Source of the DNA: MWDV01 sp002070715
GTDB taxonomy: Bacteria > Verrucomicrobiota > Verrucomicrobiia > Limisphaerales > MWDV01
NCBI GenBank assembly: GCA_035411585.1
Contig: DAONTI010000018.1
Location: 1 to 64,000 of the forward strand
Direction of reading: 5' to 3'
DNA length: 64,000 nt
Below the pieces are notes generated by a model. It had not been told where the DNA came from. It ran no database searches and saw only the letters and a program-made list of their open reading frames with translations. The translations under genes and the position numbers were made by a program. Each line of letters opens with the position of its first letter. Position 1 is the first letter of the stretch. This document shows positions 29,146 to 37,869 of this stretch, one piece after another.

Positions 29146-29189
29146 TTTCGCAGAGCGGTTAATAAATGCTGGAAACCCAGCGTGTGTGA

Positions 29190-29219
29190 GTCGGAAGAGT
29201 CGCCTCTCCGACTTTTTTG
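29190..29219 (+). terminator. Terminator-like hairpin in the nusA leader (possible attenuator)
   Basis: GTCGG-A-AGAG pairs with CTCTCCGAC (one bulged A, TCGC loop) and is followed by TTTTTT. It lies between the promoter-like site and the nusA start, so it would end transcripts before the operon unless read through. Confidence 0.6.
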
Positions 29220-29249
29220 TTCCCCAGAAGGGAGACCGCCGAAAATGTT

Positions 29250-30536
29250 ATGAATCCGGATCTTATTGCCGTATTGGAATTTTGGGAACGCGAAAAAGGC
29301 ATCAGCCGCGACAAAGTGTTGACGGCGGTGCAGGAGTCGTTGCTGGCCGCCGCCAAGCGGGCTGTCGGCCCGGCCCGGGAACTGCGCGTGGAAATTGACC
29401 CCAAGACCGCCGAGATCCGCGCTTTCGCCAAACTCATGGTCTCCGAAAAAGCCATTTCGAAACACGACCAGATTTCCGTTTTTGACGCCCGCCAGATCAA
29501 AGCCGACGCCCAGGTGGGCGAGGAAATTGAGGTGGAAGTCACGCCCACCGGGTTCGGCCGCATCGCCGCCCAACACGCCAAACAAACCATCATGACCCAG
29601 ATCCGGCGCGCCGAGAAGGAATTGATCTTCGCCGAGTTCAAAGATCGGGTGGGCGACATCGTCAGCGGCACGGTGCGCCGTTTCGAACGCTCGGACGTCC
29701 TAGTGGACCTGGGCAAATACGAGGCCCTGCTGCCCAATCGCGAACGGGTGCCGACCGAAGAATACCAAGTGGGCGAACGCCTGCGTTGTTTCGTGAAAGC
29801 TGTGGAACAGGGCCCCCACGGCCCGGAGATCATTCTCTCCCGCGCGGACCCGCGCTTTGTCATCAAGCTCTTTCAACTGGAAGTATCGGAAATCAACGAC
29901 GGCACGATCGAAATCAAGGGCATTGCCCGCGAGCCCGGATTCCGCACCAAACTGGCGGTCTATACCCGCGATGAAAAAGTGGATCCGGTCGGCGCGTGCG
30001 TCGGGTTGCGCGGACAGCGGGTCAAGAACATCGTCCGCGAACTCAACAACGAAAAAGTGGACATCATCCGCTGGGACGCCAACATCCGGCAATACGTCAC
30101 CAACGCCCTGTCTCCGGCCAAATTGAAATCCTTTGAGGTGGATGAAGCGGCGCGGCGCATTCACATTCTCACCAGCGAAGATCAATTATCCCTCGCCATC
30201 GGCAAACGCGGCCAGAACGCGCGACTGGCCTCGAAATTGACCGGCTGGCAGGTGGACATCGAGGCGGAAGTCGTGGTCACCAAAGGGTTCGAGGAAAAAG
30301 TGGCCGAGGCGGTGGAAACCCTGGCCGCCATTCCGGGCATCACTGCGGAACAAGCTGAAGTGCTCGTGCGGCATGGGTTAACCCGCTTGGAAGATTTATT
30401 GCAGGCGGATGATGACGACTTGAGTGAGATTCCGGAAATTGGCGACCAAGCCACCGCCATTCTCCAGGCGGCCCGCGCCGAAGCCGCGCGGCGCACCATT
30501 CCCTTGGGGGAAGATTCCGCCGTCGGTGAACATTAA
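29250..30536 (+). CDS. nusA: Transcription elongation/termination factor NusA
   Basis: 428 residues from the ATG at 29250. The N-terminal RNA polymerase-binding domain (about 1-125) is followed by an S1 domain ('GDIVSGTVRRFERSDVLVDL'). Next are KH domains with 'VDPVGACVGLRGQRVKNIV' (GxxG) and 'LSLAIGKRGQNARLASKLTG'. A C-terminal helix-hairpin-helix-like repeat ends the protein ('ITAEQAEVLVRHGLTRLEDLL', 'LSEIPEIGDQATAIL'). It modulates pausing, termination and antitermination. The usual upstream partner rimP is absent. It heads a classic nusA-infB operon and may regulate its own leader hairpin (inference). Confidence 0.97.
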   Translation: MNPDLIAVLEFWEREKGISRDKVLTAVQESLLAAAKRAVGPARELRVEIDPKTAEIRAFAKLMVSEKAISKHDQISVFDARQIKADAQVGEEIEVEVTPTGFGRIAAQHAKQTIMTQIRRAEKELIFAEFKDRVGDIVSGTVRRFERSDVLVDLGKYEALLPNRERVPTEEYQVGERLRCFVKAVEQGPHGPEIILSRADPRFVIKLFQLEVSEINDGTIEIKGIAREPGFRTKLAVYTRDEKVDPVGACVGLRGQRVKNIVRELNNEKVDIIRWDANIRQYVTNALSPAKLKSFEVDEAARRIHILTSEDQLSLAIGKRGQNARLASKLTGWQVDIEAEVVVTKGFEEKVAEAVETLAAIPGITAEQAEVLVRHGLTRLEDLLQADDDDLSEIPEIGDQATAILQAARAEAARRTIPLGEDSAVGEH

Positions 30537-30541
30537 AATGA

Positions 30542-30571
30542 TTGGCACGCGGTCCGCGCATTTGCTAGCGT
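30542..30571 (+). promoter_or_regulatory. Promoter-like site before infB
   Basis: TTGGCA (30542-30547), 18-bp spacer, TAGCGT (30566-30571) in the 85-bp gap between nusA and infB. It could give infB extra expression inside the operon. Confidence 0.35.
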
Positions 30572-30621
30572 CCCCCCATGAAAGCCGCGCGGCAACATCT
30601 GGCTGACGCAGTGGATAAACT

Positions 30622-33252
30622 ATGCCCGTTCGCATTTACGATATCGCAAAGAGACTTGGCCTGCAGAACAAGGAAGTTCTGAGCGCGGCCAAGGATATGG
30701 GCATTACTGCCGCCAGAGTCGCCAGCAGCACCCTCGATAAAATCACCGCGGAATACTTCGAAGACGAACTCCGCAAAATTTTCGCCGACCGCATCGCCGC
30801 CGCGAGTCCGCCTGCTCCACCCGCCGCCGAACCCGCGACGGCTGAACCGCCGGCGGCACCTCCCGCGCCGCTCCCGGCCACGCCCATTAGCACCGAACCG
30901 CCACCCGCCATTCCGGCGCCAGCCGTCGAAGTGGTGCCGGCCGTTGAAGTGGCACCGCCTCCGCCCGGGCCGGAGGTCTCAGAACCCGCGGTAACACCGA
31001 TTCTTGAAGTCGCCGCCGCCGCTCCGGTTGTTGAGCCCCCGTCCGAAGTATCGCCAACCCCGGCCATCGAACCAGTGGCGCCAACCACGATGGTGGCCGA
31101 ACCAGCCGTGCCGGCAGAGGCGGCCGAATCCGCCGCGCCCGTGGCGCCACCGCCGATCCCGCCAGTGCCGGCAACCCCGCCCCCGCCGCCGACTCCCGGA
31201 TTGGGCGATCGGGTGGGATTCATTGATCTGCCCAAGCGGCCAACACCGCGGGCGAAGGAAAAATCCGCCGGACGGACCACTCCCGGTCGCAGTGGCGTCG
31301 CCCGCCCCGAAGCGGGCCGCGGGCGGGTGGAAACCCGGGGAGAAAGCCGCGTTGCGTCGCTGCCCGCCCGCCCCGGCGCTCCGGCCGGGCGCAATCAAGT
31401 CGCGCGTCCCGAACCAAAACCCGCCGCGCCAGCCACGCCCAAATGGGTGGCGCCGACCACCGGCGAAATAATCACGCTCAAGCCGCCGATCGCCGTTCGG
31501 GCCCTGGCCGAAAAGCTCAACCAAAAACCGTTCAAGATCATCGCCGACCTCATGGAATTGGGCGTGTTTGCCAACGTCAACCAGACGATGGACGAAACCA
31601 CGGCCAAACGGGTGTGCGCGAAATACGGTTACCGATTTGAACTGGAAAAACGGGATCGCGGACAGGCGCTGGTGGTGACGCGCCGGACCGAGGACGTGGA
31701 TGTCGAAGACAAGCCGGAGGACCTGAAACCGCGCGCCCCCGTGGTCACCATCATGGGGCATGTGGACCACGGCAAGACCACCCTGCTCGACAGCATCCGC
31801 AAATCGAACGTGGTGGCCGGCGAATCCGGCGGCATCACCCAGCACATTGGCGCCTACACGATTTCCTTCCCCCATCCGGAACGCAAAAAAGAACTGGCAC
31901 AAATCACGTTCCTCGATACACCGGGGCATGCCGCCTTCAGCGCGATGCGCGCCCGGGGAGCGAACGTCACAGACATCGTCGTGCTGGTGGTGGCGGCCAA
32001 CGATGGTGTCATGCCGCAAACTCTGGAAGCCTTGAACCACGCCAAGGCCGCCCAGGTGCCGATCATTGTGGCCGTCAACAAAGTGGATCACCCGGCCGCC
32101 AACGCGCTGAAAGTCCGCCAACAACTTCAGGACCGCGGGTTGGTGCCGGACGACTGGGGTGGGGACTCGATTTTCGTGGATTGCTCCGCCCTCACCAAAC
32201 AGGGGGTGGACAAGCTGCTCGACATGATCCTGCTGCAGGCGGACCTGTTGGAATTGAAGGCAAATCCCAACCGCGCGGCGCAGGGCAACGTCATTGAATC
32301 CGGCCGGGAACCGGGCGGCACAACCGTCACCGTTCTGGTGCGTAAAGGCACGCTCCGGGTGGGCGACGCCGTCATTTGCGGACCGTGCCACGGCAAAGTG
32401 CGGGCGTTGGTCAATGAAGAGGGCAAGCGGCTCAAGGAAGCCGGTCCTTCCGTGGCGGTTAAAATGCTTGGCTTGAACGGCGTGCCCGAGGCCGGCTCGG
32501 AGTTCAACGTCATGAAGGACGAAAAAGCCGCCCGGGCTCTGGCGGAACAACGTCAGATGGAAGCGCGGGCCCAGGCTTTGGAAGCCAAGAAAGCCGGCGT
32601 CACCCTCGAAACCCTCTTTGACACGCTGGACGCCCAGCACAGCAAAGTCCTCAAACTGGTGGTCAAGACGGACACCCAGGGATCGGAGGAAGCCATTGTG
32701 GACGCGCTGAAGAAAATCGAGTCCGACAAGGTATCGCTCGAAGTCATTCACAGCGCCGTGGGCACCATCAACGAATCCGATGTTTCGCTGGCCTCGGCGT
32801 CCCACGCGGTGATTCTCGGGTTCCACACCCGCATTGACACCGGCGTGGGGGAAGCCGCCAAACGGGAAGGGGTGCAAATCAAGTTGTACACCATCATTTA
32901 CGAACTGATTGACGAGGTGAAAGAAGCCATGGCGGGCCTGCTGGAACCCATCGTGCGCGAGATCGTCACCGGTGCGGCGGAAGTCAAACAAATCTTCCAA
33001 CTGTCCAAGGGCGCGCCCGTGGCCGGCTGCGCCGTCAACAATGGCCGCATTGTCCGCGGCAAGATTCGCGTCCGTCGGCGCAAGGAGTTGATTTACGAAG
33101 GAGTGACCCAGTCCCTGCGCCGGTTTCAAGACGAGGTCAACGAAGTCCGGGCCGGCATGGAATGCGGTATTCGGATCGAGGGCTTCGGCGATTTTCAGGT
33201 GGGCGATGTGCTCGAATGTTACCTCGTGGAGAAAGTCGCCCAGAAACTCTGA
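30622..33252 (+). CDS. infB: Translation initiation factor IF-2
   Basis: 876 residues. The N-terminal IF2_N domain ('MPVRIYDIAKRLGLQNKEVL') is followed by about 170 residues very rich in Pro, Ala, Val and Glu and then a basic Arg/Gly/Pro stretch. A second IF2_N-like segment ('VRALAEKLNQKPFKIIADLM') precedes the G domain: G1 'GHVDHGKTTLLDSI' (near residue 379), G3 'DTPGHAAF' and G4 'VNKVDHPAAN'. The C-terminal domains that bind fMet-tRNA close the protein ('GMECGIRIEGFGDFQVGDV'). It promotes initiator-tRNA binding and subunit joining. The low-complexity linker length varies widely between lineages. Confidence 0.98.
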   Translation: MPVRIYDIAKRLGLQNKEVLSAAKDMGITAARVASSTLDKITAEYFEDELRKIFADRIAAASPPAPPAAEPATAEPPAAPPAPLPATPISTEPPPAIPAPAVEVVPAVEVAPPPPGPEVSEPAVTPILEVAAAAPVVEPPSEVSPTPAIEPVAPTTMVAEPAVPAEAAESAAPVAPPPIPPVPATPPPPPTPGLGDRVGFIDLPKRPTPRAKEKSAGRTTPGRSGVARPEAGRGRVETRGESRVASLPARPGAPAGRNQVARPEPKPAAPATPKWVAPTTGEIITLKPPIAVRALAEKLNQKPFKIIADLMELGVFANVNQTMDETTAKRVCAKYGYRFELEKRDRGQALVVTRRTEDVDVEDKPEDLKPRAPVVTIMGHVDHGKTTLLDSIRKSNVVAGESGGITQHIGAYTISFPHPERKKELAQITFLDTPGHAAFSAMRARGANVTDIVVLVVAANDGVMPQTLEALNHAKAAQVPIIVAVNKVDHPAANALKVRQQLQDRGLVPDDWGGDSIFVDCSALTKQGVDKLLDMILLQADLLELKANPNRAAQGNVIESGREPGGTTVTVLVRKGTLRVGDAVICGPCHGKVRALVNEEGKRLKEAGPSVAVKMLGLNGVPEAGSEFNVMKDEKAARALAEQRQMEARAQALEAKKAGVTLETLFDTLDAQHSKVLKLVVKTDTQGSEEAIVDALKKIESDKVSLEVIHSAVGTINESDVSLASASHAVILGFHTRIDTGVGEAAKREGVQIKLYTIIYELIDEVKEAMAGLLEPIVREIVTGAAEVKQIFQLSKGAPVAGCAVNNGRIVRGKIRVRRRKELIYEGVTQSLRRFQDEVNEVRAGMECGIRIEGFGDFQVGDVLECYLVEKVAQKL

Positions 33253-33306
33253 GGCGGCAGTCTGACGGCCCGGGGACCGGTTTTAATCATGCAGGATTGA
33301 TCCAAG

Positions 33307-33669
33307 ATGCCTTCCCATCGAATCCAGCGCGTGCGCGAACTGCTCAAGCGGGAGATCGGCAACGTCATCCGTCGCGAAATCCCGGCGGAGGAGGCGGGTC
33401 TGGTCTCGGTCAATGACGTGGACGTGGCGGGCGATCTGCGTTCGGCGCTGGTGTTCATCAGTATCTTGGGCGGACCGGATCAACAGAAGCGCGGCATCGC
33501 GTTGCTTGAAGAAAACCGGGGGCGCATCCAACACCTGGTCGCGCGCTCGGTGGTGCTCAAATACTTTCCCACACTGAAATTTGTCCTGGACGATTCGGTG
33601 GTCCGCGGGAATCGCGTCCTGCAGATCATCGAAGAATTGGAACGCGCCCAGCCGTCGCCCGCGGAGTGA
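33307..33669 (+). CDS. rbfA: Ribosome-binding factor A
   Basis: 120 residues, KH-fold protein needed for 16S rRNA maturation. 'MPSHRIQRVRELLKREIGNV' opens the family, followed by 'VSVNDVDVAGDLRSALVFIS' and 'PTLKFVLDDSVVRGNRVLQI'. It lies 54 bp after infB, and its stop overlaps the next gene by 4 bp. Confidence 0.95.
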   Translation: MPSHRIQRVRELLKREIGNVIRREIPAEEAGLVSVNDVDVAGDLRSALVFISILGGPDQQKRGIALLEENRGRIQHLVARSVVLKYFPTLKFVLDDSVVRGNRVLQIIEELERAQPSPAE

Positions 33670-34658
33670 TGCCGGTGAAATCGCACCCCAAGATCATTCA
33701 GCGGATTCTCGAAGTGCTGCGCGGCAGCCAGAGCGTCTGCGTGGTCGGCCATGTGCGGCCGGACGGGGATTGCATCGGTTCGCAACTGGCCTTGACGCTG
33801 GCCTTGCGGGCTGAAGGCCGGCGGGTCACCTGTTGGAACGAGGATGTCGTGCCGCAGAAATACCGGTTTCTGGATCCCGAAGGCCTGATCCAACCACCCC
33901 GGGCCGGCCAGCGTTTTGATTGTGTTGTCGCCGCCGATGCCGCCAGTTTCGAGCGGCTGGGCCGCGCCGGCGAATGCCTGGGCGAACGCCAGACCTTGAT
34001 CAACATTGATCATCATCCCTGCAACACCCGGTTTGGCGACATCAACTGGGTGGCCGCCAACCAACCTTCCACCGGAGAATTGATCTATCGTCTGCTTCGC
34101 GCCGCCCGCTGGCCCATCACCCCGCGCATTGCCGATTGCCTGTTCACGGCCATCTCCACGGACACCGGTTCGTTCCAATACCCCTCCACGCGGCCTTCCA
34201 CCTATCACGTGGCCGGGGAACTGGTCGCCCGCGGCGCCAATCTGACCCAGATTTGCCACGAGGTGTATCAATCATTTCCCCTGCCCCGCGCGCGTTTGCT
34301 GAAGCGGTTGTACAGCCGCTTCCGGCTCACCGATAAAAACCGCATCGCCTATTGCTGGTTGAACAAAGCCGACTTCGCGCGCACCGGCGCGGACAGCGCG
34401 GATTCCGAGGGTTTGATTGATCACATCCGGGCCATCGAACCCGTGGTGGTCGCCTGTGTGTTTGAGGAAGTGGACCCCCAATGGACGCGCGTCAGTTTCC
34501 GCTCGAAAAGCGACCAGGTGAACGTCAATAAAATCGCCGCGCAGTTTGGCGGGGGCGGGCATGCCGCCGCGGCCGGCGCCCGCATTGAAGGCACTCCCCT
34601 GGCGACCCGCCGGCGCGTCATCGCCGCCATCAAGCTCGCCTTGAAAGCGCTGCCCTGA
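33666..34658 (+). CDS. nrnA: DHH-family phosphoesterase (NrnA-like oligoribonuclease / pAp phosphatase)
   Basis: 330 residues. 'GHVRPDGDCIGSQLALTLAL' and 'LINIDHHPCNTRFGDINWV' are the DHH motifs with metal-binding Asp and His residues. 'AISTDTGSFQYPSTRPSTYH' continues the catalytic domain, and the C-terminal DHHA1 domain has 'FGGGGHAAAAGARI'. By family it degrades short RNA oligonucleotides to mononucleotides and/or dephosphorylates 3'-phosphoadenosine 5'-phosphate. Its place between rbfA and truB is the common one for nrnA in this operon. The ATG overlaps the rbfA stop. Confidence 0.92.
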   Translation: MMPVKSHPKIIQRILEVLRGSQSVCVVGHVRPDGDCIGSQLALTLALRAEGRRVTCWNEDVVPQKYRFLDPEGLIQPPRAGQRFDCVVAADAASFERLGRAGECLGERQTLINIDHHPCNTRFGDINWVAANQPSTGELIYRLLRAARWPITPRIADCLFTAISTDTGSFQYPSTRPSTYHVAGELVARGANLTQICHEVYQSFPLPRARLLKRLYSRFRLTDKNRIAYCWLNKADFARTGADSADSEGLIDHIRAIEPVVVACVFEEVDPQWTRVSFRSKSDQVNVNKIAAQFGGGGHAAAAGARIEGTPLATRRRVIAAIKLALKALP

Positions 34659-34664
34659 TTCCGC

Positions 34665-35387
34665 ATGCAACCCTTTGCCGCCCTCGACGGAGCCTTGTTG
34701 ATTGACAAGCCCTCCGGCCCGACTTCCCACGATGTGGTCGCCGCGGTCCGGCGCCAATTCCGCCTGCCCAAGGTCGGCCATTGCGGCACGTTGGACCCGA
34801 ACGCAACCGGCCTGCTGGTGCTCGTGCTCGGCCGCGGCACCAAGCTCTCGGAAAAGCTCATGGCCGATGACAAATTGTACGCGGGCCGCATCCAGTTCGG
34901 CGTCAGCACGGACAGTCACGACGCCGACGGCGAAATCACGGCCACCCTGCCGGTGCCGTTGTTGACGCTCGATGAATTAAACGGGCTGGCGGCGGAATTT
35001 GTCGGCGACCACATGCAAACACCCCCGATGGTGTCGGCGGTGAAAAAGGATGGCGTGCCGTTGTATAAACTCGCCCGCAAAGGTGTGGAAGTACAGCGCG
35101 AACCCCGGCTGGTGCACATTTACCGGTTTCGCTTTTCCAGTTACGCCGACTCCGTGGGTCATTTTGAACTGGCCTGCACCAAGGGCACCTACGTGCGGAG
35201 CGTGGCCCATGAGCTGGGGCAGAAGGTTGGTTGCGGTGCGCATTTGGCCGCCTTGCGCCGCGTCAGCTCCGGCAAATTTAACGTGGCCAACGCGCTACCG
35301 CTGGACGCGGTGTTGAAGCTCACCACGGCGGAATTGGAAAAGCGGGTGATCCCGTTCTTGAAACTGGCCGCGGGGAACTCCGGTTGA
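34665..35387 (+). CDS. truB: tRNA pseudouridine-55 synthase
   Basis: 240 residues. 'GALLIDKPSGPTSHDVV' and 'GHCGTLDPNATGLLVLVLGR' hold the conserved blocks, the latter with the catalytic Asp. 'MQTPPMVSAVKKDGVPLYKL' and 'CTKGTYVRSVAHELG' complete the fold. It makes pseudouridine 55 in the T-loop of tRNAs. The chain stops soon after the catalytic domain and has no room for a full PUA-like domain. It lies 6 bp after the DHH phosphoesterase gene. Confidence 0.97.
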   Translation: MQPFAALDGALLIDKPSGPTSHDVVAAVRRQFRLPKVGHCGTLDPNATGLLVLVLGRGTKLSEKLMADDKLYAGRIQFGVSTDSHDADGEITATLPVPLLTLDELNGLAAEFVGDHMQTPPMVSAVKKDGVPLYKLARKGVEVQREPRLVHIYRFRFSSYADSVGHFELACTKGTYVRSVAHELGQKVGCGAHLAALRRVSSGKFNVANALPLDAVLKLTTAELEKRVIPFLKLAAGNSG

Positions 35388-35432
35388 ACGGCCCGCCGCC
35401 CGCGCGCTTCGGGTTTCACCATTCACGCGCCG

Positions 35433-36356
35433 ATGAAAATCTTCCACACCGCCCGCGACCTGAAGCCCCGCTCGCAACCGGTCTGCCTGGCCATGGGTTT
35501 TTTTGACGGCGTGCATCTGGGGCATCAACAAATCATCCGGCAGACCCTCGCGGACGCCCGCCAACACCAAGCACTAGCGCTGGTGCTGACCTTCGACCGG
35601 CATCCAAACGTCGTGGTCGCGCCCGACCGCGTGCCCCCGCTGATATATTCGCTTTCGCAAAAACTAGAAACCTTGGACGCCCTCGGCGTGGACGCCGTGT
35701 TGCTGCTGCACTTTGACCGGCCTCTCAGCCGGCAAAGCGGAGAAACATTCGTGCGCCGGTTGGTGCGCGACCTTGATCCGTTGCACAGCGTTTGCGTGGG
35801 CCGCAATTTTCTGTTCGGCCACGAACGGCGCGGCAACGTCGCCTCGCTCAAGCATTGGGGGGATCGTTGGGGATTCCACGTTCACGCCATCCCCGGCGTC
35901 TCCCTAGAGGGCCGCGTGGTCAGTAGCACCCGCATTCGTCAGGCGATTCAAGCCGGGGATTTGGCAACGGCCAGCCGGCTGCTGGGCCGCCCGTATGCGT
36001 TGCGCGGCGAAGTCGTGCGGGGCGATGGCATGGGACGGAAGCTTGGCTTTCCGACCTGCAACTTGGACACCACCGGACGGGTATTGCCTCCGTCGGGTGT
36101 GTACGTGGCGCAGGCGAACATGCGCGGCCGGTCGTATCGCGCGCTGCTCAATCTGGGCGTGCGCCCCACCGTGAACCCCACCGCATCCCAACGCCGCGTG
36201 GAGGTTCATCTGCTGGATGAACAGGGTGATTTCTACGGTGAGGAACTGGAGGTGATCTTCGGTCCCAAGCTGCGCGACGAACAGCGGTTCCCCTCGCTCG
36301 CGGCGTTGCAGCGCCAGATTGCGCGGGATATTACCCAGGCCCGCGAGCGCGGCTGA
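35433..36356 (+). CDS. ribF: Bifunctional riboflavin kinase / FAD synthetase
   Basis: 307 residues. The N-terminal adenylyltransferase half has 'MGFFDGVHLGHQQIIRQTL' (nucleotide-binding HxGH) and 'VSSTRIRQAIQAGDL'. The C-terminal riboflavin kinase half has 'GDGMGRKLGFPTCNLD' (the PTxN metal/ATP motif), 'LPPSGVYVAQ', 'ALLNLGVRPTV' and 'VEVHLLDEQGDFYGEELEV' with the catalytic Glu. It converts riboflavin to FMN and FAD. Its position at the end of nusA-infB-rbfA-nrnA-truB is standard. Confidence 0.97.
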   Translation: MKIFHTARDLKPRSQPVCLAMGFFDGVHLGHQQIIRQTLADARQHQALALVLTFDRHPNVVVAPDRVPPLIYSLSQKLETLDALGVDAVLLLHFDRPLSRQSGETFVRRLVRDLDPLHSVCVGRNFLFGHERRGNVASLKHWGDRWGFHVHAIPGVSLEGRVVSSTRIRQAIQAGDLATASRLLGRPYALRGEVVRGDGMGRKLGFPTCNLDTTGRVLPPSGVYVAQANMRGRSYRALLNLGVRPTVNPTASQRRVEVHLLDEQGDFYGEELEVIFGPKLRDEQRFPSLAALQRQIARDITQARERG

Positions 36357-36417
36357 GACGCGCCCGCCGCCCGCGCCATGCCTCCTCCCGTCGCGCGCGC
36401 CATTTCTGAATGCGGGG

Positions 36418-36446
36418 TTGCGCGCCCGCGGTACATTCACTAGGTT
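36418..36446 (+). promoter_or_regulatory. Promoter-like site for the aminotransferase gene (near-leaderless)
   Basis: TTGCGC (36418-36423), 17-bp spacer, TAGGTT (36441-36446). The predicted start near 36453 leaves about 8 bases before the ATG, too few for a Shine-Dalgarno sequence. Confidence 0.45.
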
Positions 36447-36460
36447 GCGGGCGTACGGGT

Positions 36461-37327
36461 ATGAGAGTTTACATCGACGGGAAATATTACGACGAGGCCA
36501 AGGCCAAAATCTCGGTGTTCGACCATGGGTTGCTCTATGGCGACGGCATTTTCGAAGGCATTCGCGCCTATCACGGTCGGGTGTTCAAACTCCAGGAGCA
36601 CGTGGACCGGTTGTATCACTCGGCCAAAGCGCTGTTGCTCACCATTCCCATGTCGCCCCCCGAAATGATGCGGGCCGTGGTGGCGACCTGTCGGAAAAAC
36701 CGGCTGCGCAACGGGTATATCCGGCTCGTGGTCACGCGGGGCGTGGGCACGTTGGGGTTGAATCCCAACCGCTGCAAACAAGGTTCGGTCATCATCATCG
36801 CTGGACAAATTCAACTTTATCCGGAGGCCTATTACCGGAACGGCTTGGCGATCGTCACCGTTCCCACCGTCCGCAATCTGCACAGCGCGCTCAATCCGGC
36901 CATCAAATCGCTCAATTACCTCAACAACATTCTGGCCAAAATCGAGGCCAACAACGCGGGGGTGGAGGAAGCCGTCATGCTCAACGCGGAGGGTTATGTG
37001 GCCGAATGCACCGGCGATAATCTGTTCATCGTCCGGGACGATGAGGTCCTGACGCCGCCCCTCGCCGCCGGCGCGTTGTACGGCATCACCCGGCGCGTGG
37101 TGATGGAACTGGCCGAGGAGGCGGGCTGGCGCGTCCGGGAACCCAATTTAACCCGTTATGATTTGTTCAACGCGAGCGAGTGTTTCCTCACCGGCACCGG
37201 GGCCGAGATTGTTCCGGTGGTGAAGATTGACGGGCGCGTCATTGGTTCGGGCAAACCCGGCCCCGTCACCCGCCAACTGATGGAGCGGTATCATGCGTTG
37301 ACCCGTGTGTCCGGCGAACCCATTTGA
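36461..37327 (+). CDS. ilvE: Branched-chain amino acid aminotransferase (class IV)
   Basis: 288 residues. 'SVFDHGLLYGDGIFEGIRAY' is the class IV opening and 'LNPAIKSLNYLNNILAKIEA' holds the PLP-binding lysine. 'EAVMLNAEGYVAECTGDNLF' and 'GALYGITRRVVMELAEEAG' with 'CFLTGTGAEIVPV' complete the substrate and cofactor sites. It transaminates Leu, Ile and Val with 2-oxoglutarate. A D-amino-acid aminotransferase of the same fold is less likely given the EGIRAY and TGTGAE motifs. It begins a possible unit with mcsA, mcsB and gatC. Confidence 0.92.
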   Translation: MRVYIDGKYYDEAKAKISVFDHGLLYGDGIFEGIRAYHGRVFKLQEHVDRLYHSAKALLLTIPMSPPEMMRAVVATCRKNRLRNGYIRLVVTRGVGTLGLNPNRCKQGSVIIIAGQIQLYPEAYYRNGLAIVTVPTVRNLHSALNPAIKSLNYLNNILAKIEANNAGVEEAVMLNAEGYVAECTGDNLFIVRDDEVLTPPLAAGALYGITRRVVMELAEEAGWRVREPNLTRYDLFNASECFLTGTGAEIVPVVKIDGRVIGSGKPGPVTRQLMERYHALTRVSGEPI

Positions 37328-37344
37328 CCGGCACCAGCGAATTT

Positions 37345-37869
37345 ATGAAATGTTGCGTCTGCAAAGAACGCGAAGCGACCGTGCATCTGACGCAGATTGC
37401 CGGCGACAAGATACAAAAACTGGATCTCTGCGAGGAATGCGCCCGGAGCAAGGGAGTCAATGACCCCACCGGATTCTCGCTGGCCGACCTGTTGCTCGGC
37501 TTGGGCGCCTCCCAGGAAATGGAACAGGCCGCCGCCGCCACCAAAGGCGGGGAATTGAAATGCCCGCGCTGCGGTTTCACCCAGGCGGATTACAAGAAGG
37601 CCGGCCGGCTGGGATGCCCCGATTGTTACCAGACCTTTGCCGAAGGTTTGAAGAGCCTGCTCAAGACCATGCATAAAGGCCCCCGCCACATCGGCAAGGC
37701 GCCGGAACAACTCCGACGGCATCTGGATTTCAAGAGGCATCTGGCCCAGTTGCAGCGTCAGTTGGCCCAGGCCATTGAAACGGAAGACTTCGAGCAAGCC
37801 GCGGTCCTGCGCGACGAAATCAAACACTTGACCGCCAAACCCGCGCCAGCGAGCGCGCCCCGGAAATGA
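37345..37869 (+). CDS. mcsA: McsA-like zinc-finger protein with UVR motif
   Basis: 174 residues. Two zinc-binding clusters are present: 'CCVCKEREATVHL' with 'LCEECAR', and 'CPRCGFTQADYKKAG' with 'CPDCYQTF'. The C-terminal 35 residues form a UVR helix pair ('LAQLQRQLAQAIETEDFEQA'). This is the layout of McsA, the activator of the protein arginine kinase McsB. The mcsB gene follows with a 4-bp overlap, which supports the call strongly. In Bacillus both belong to the ctsR-mcsA-mcsB-clpC operon; here neither ctsR nor clpC is adjacent. Confidence 0.9.
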   Translation: MKCCVCKEREATVHLTQIAGDKIQKLDLCEECARSKGVNDPTGFSLADLLLGLGASQEMEQAAAATKGGELKCPRCGFTQADYKKAGRLGCPDCYQTFAEGLKSLLKTMHKGPRHIGKAPEQLRRHLDFKRHLAQLQRQLAQAIETEDFEQAAVLRDEIKHLTAKPAPASAPRK

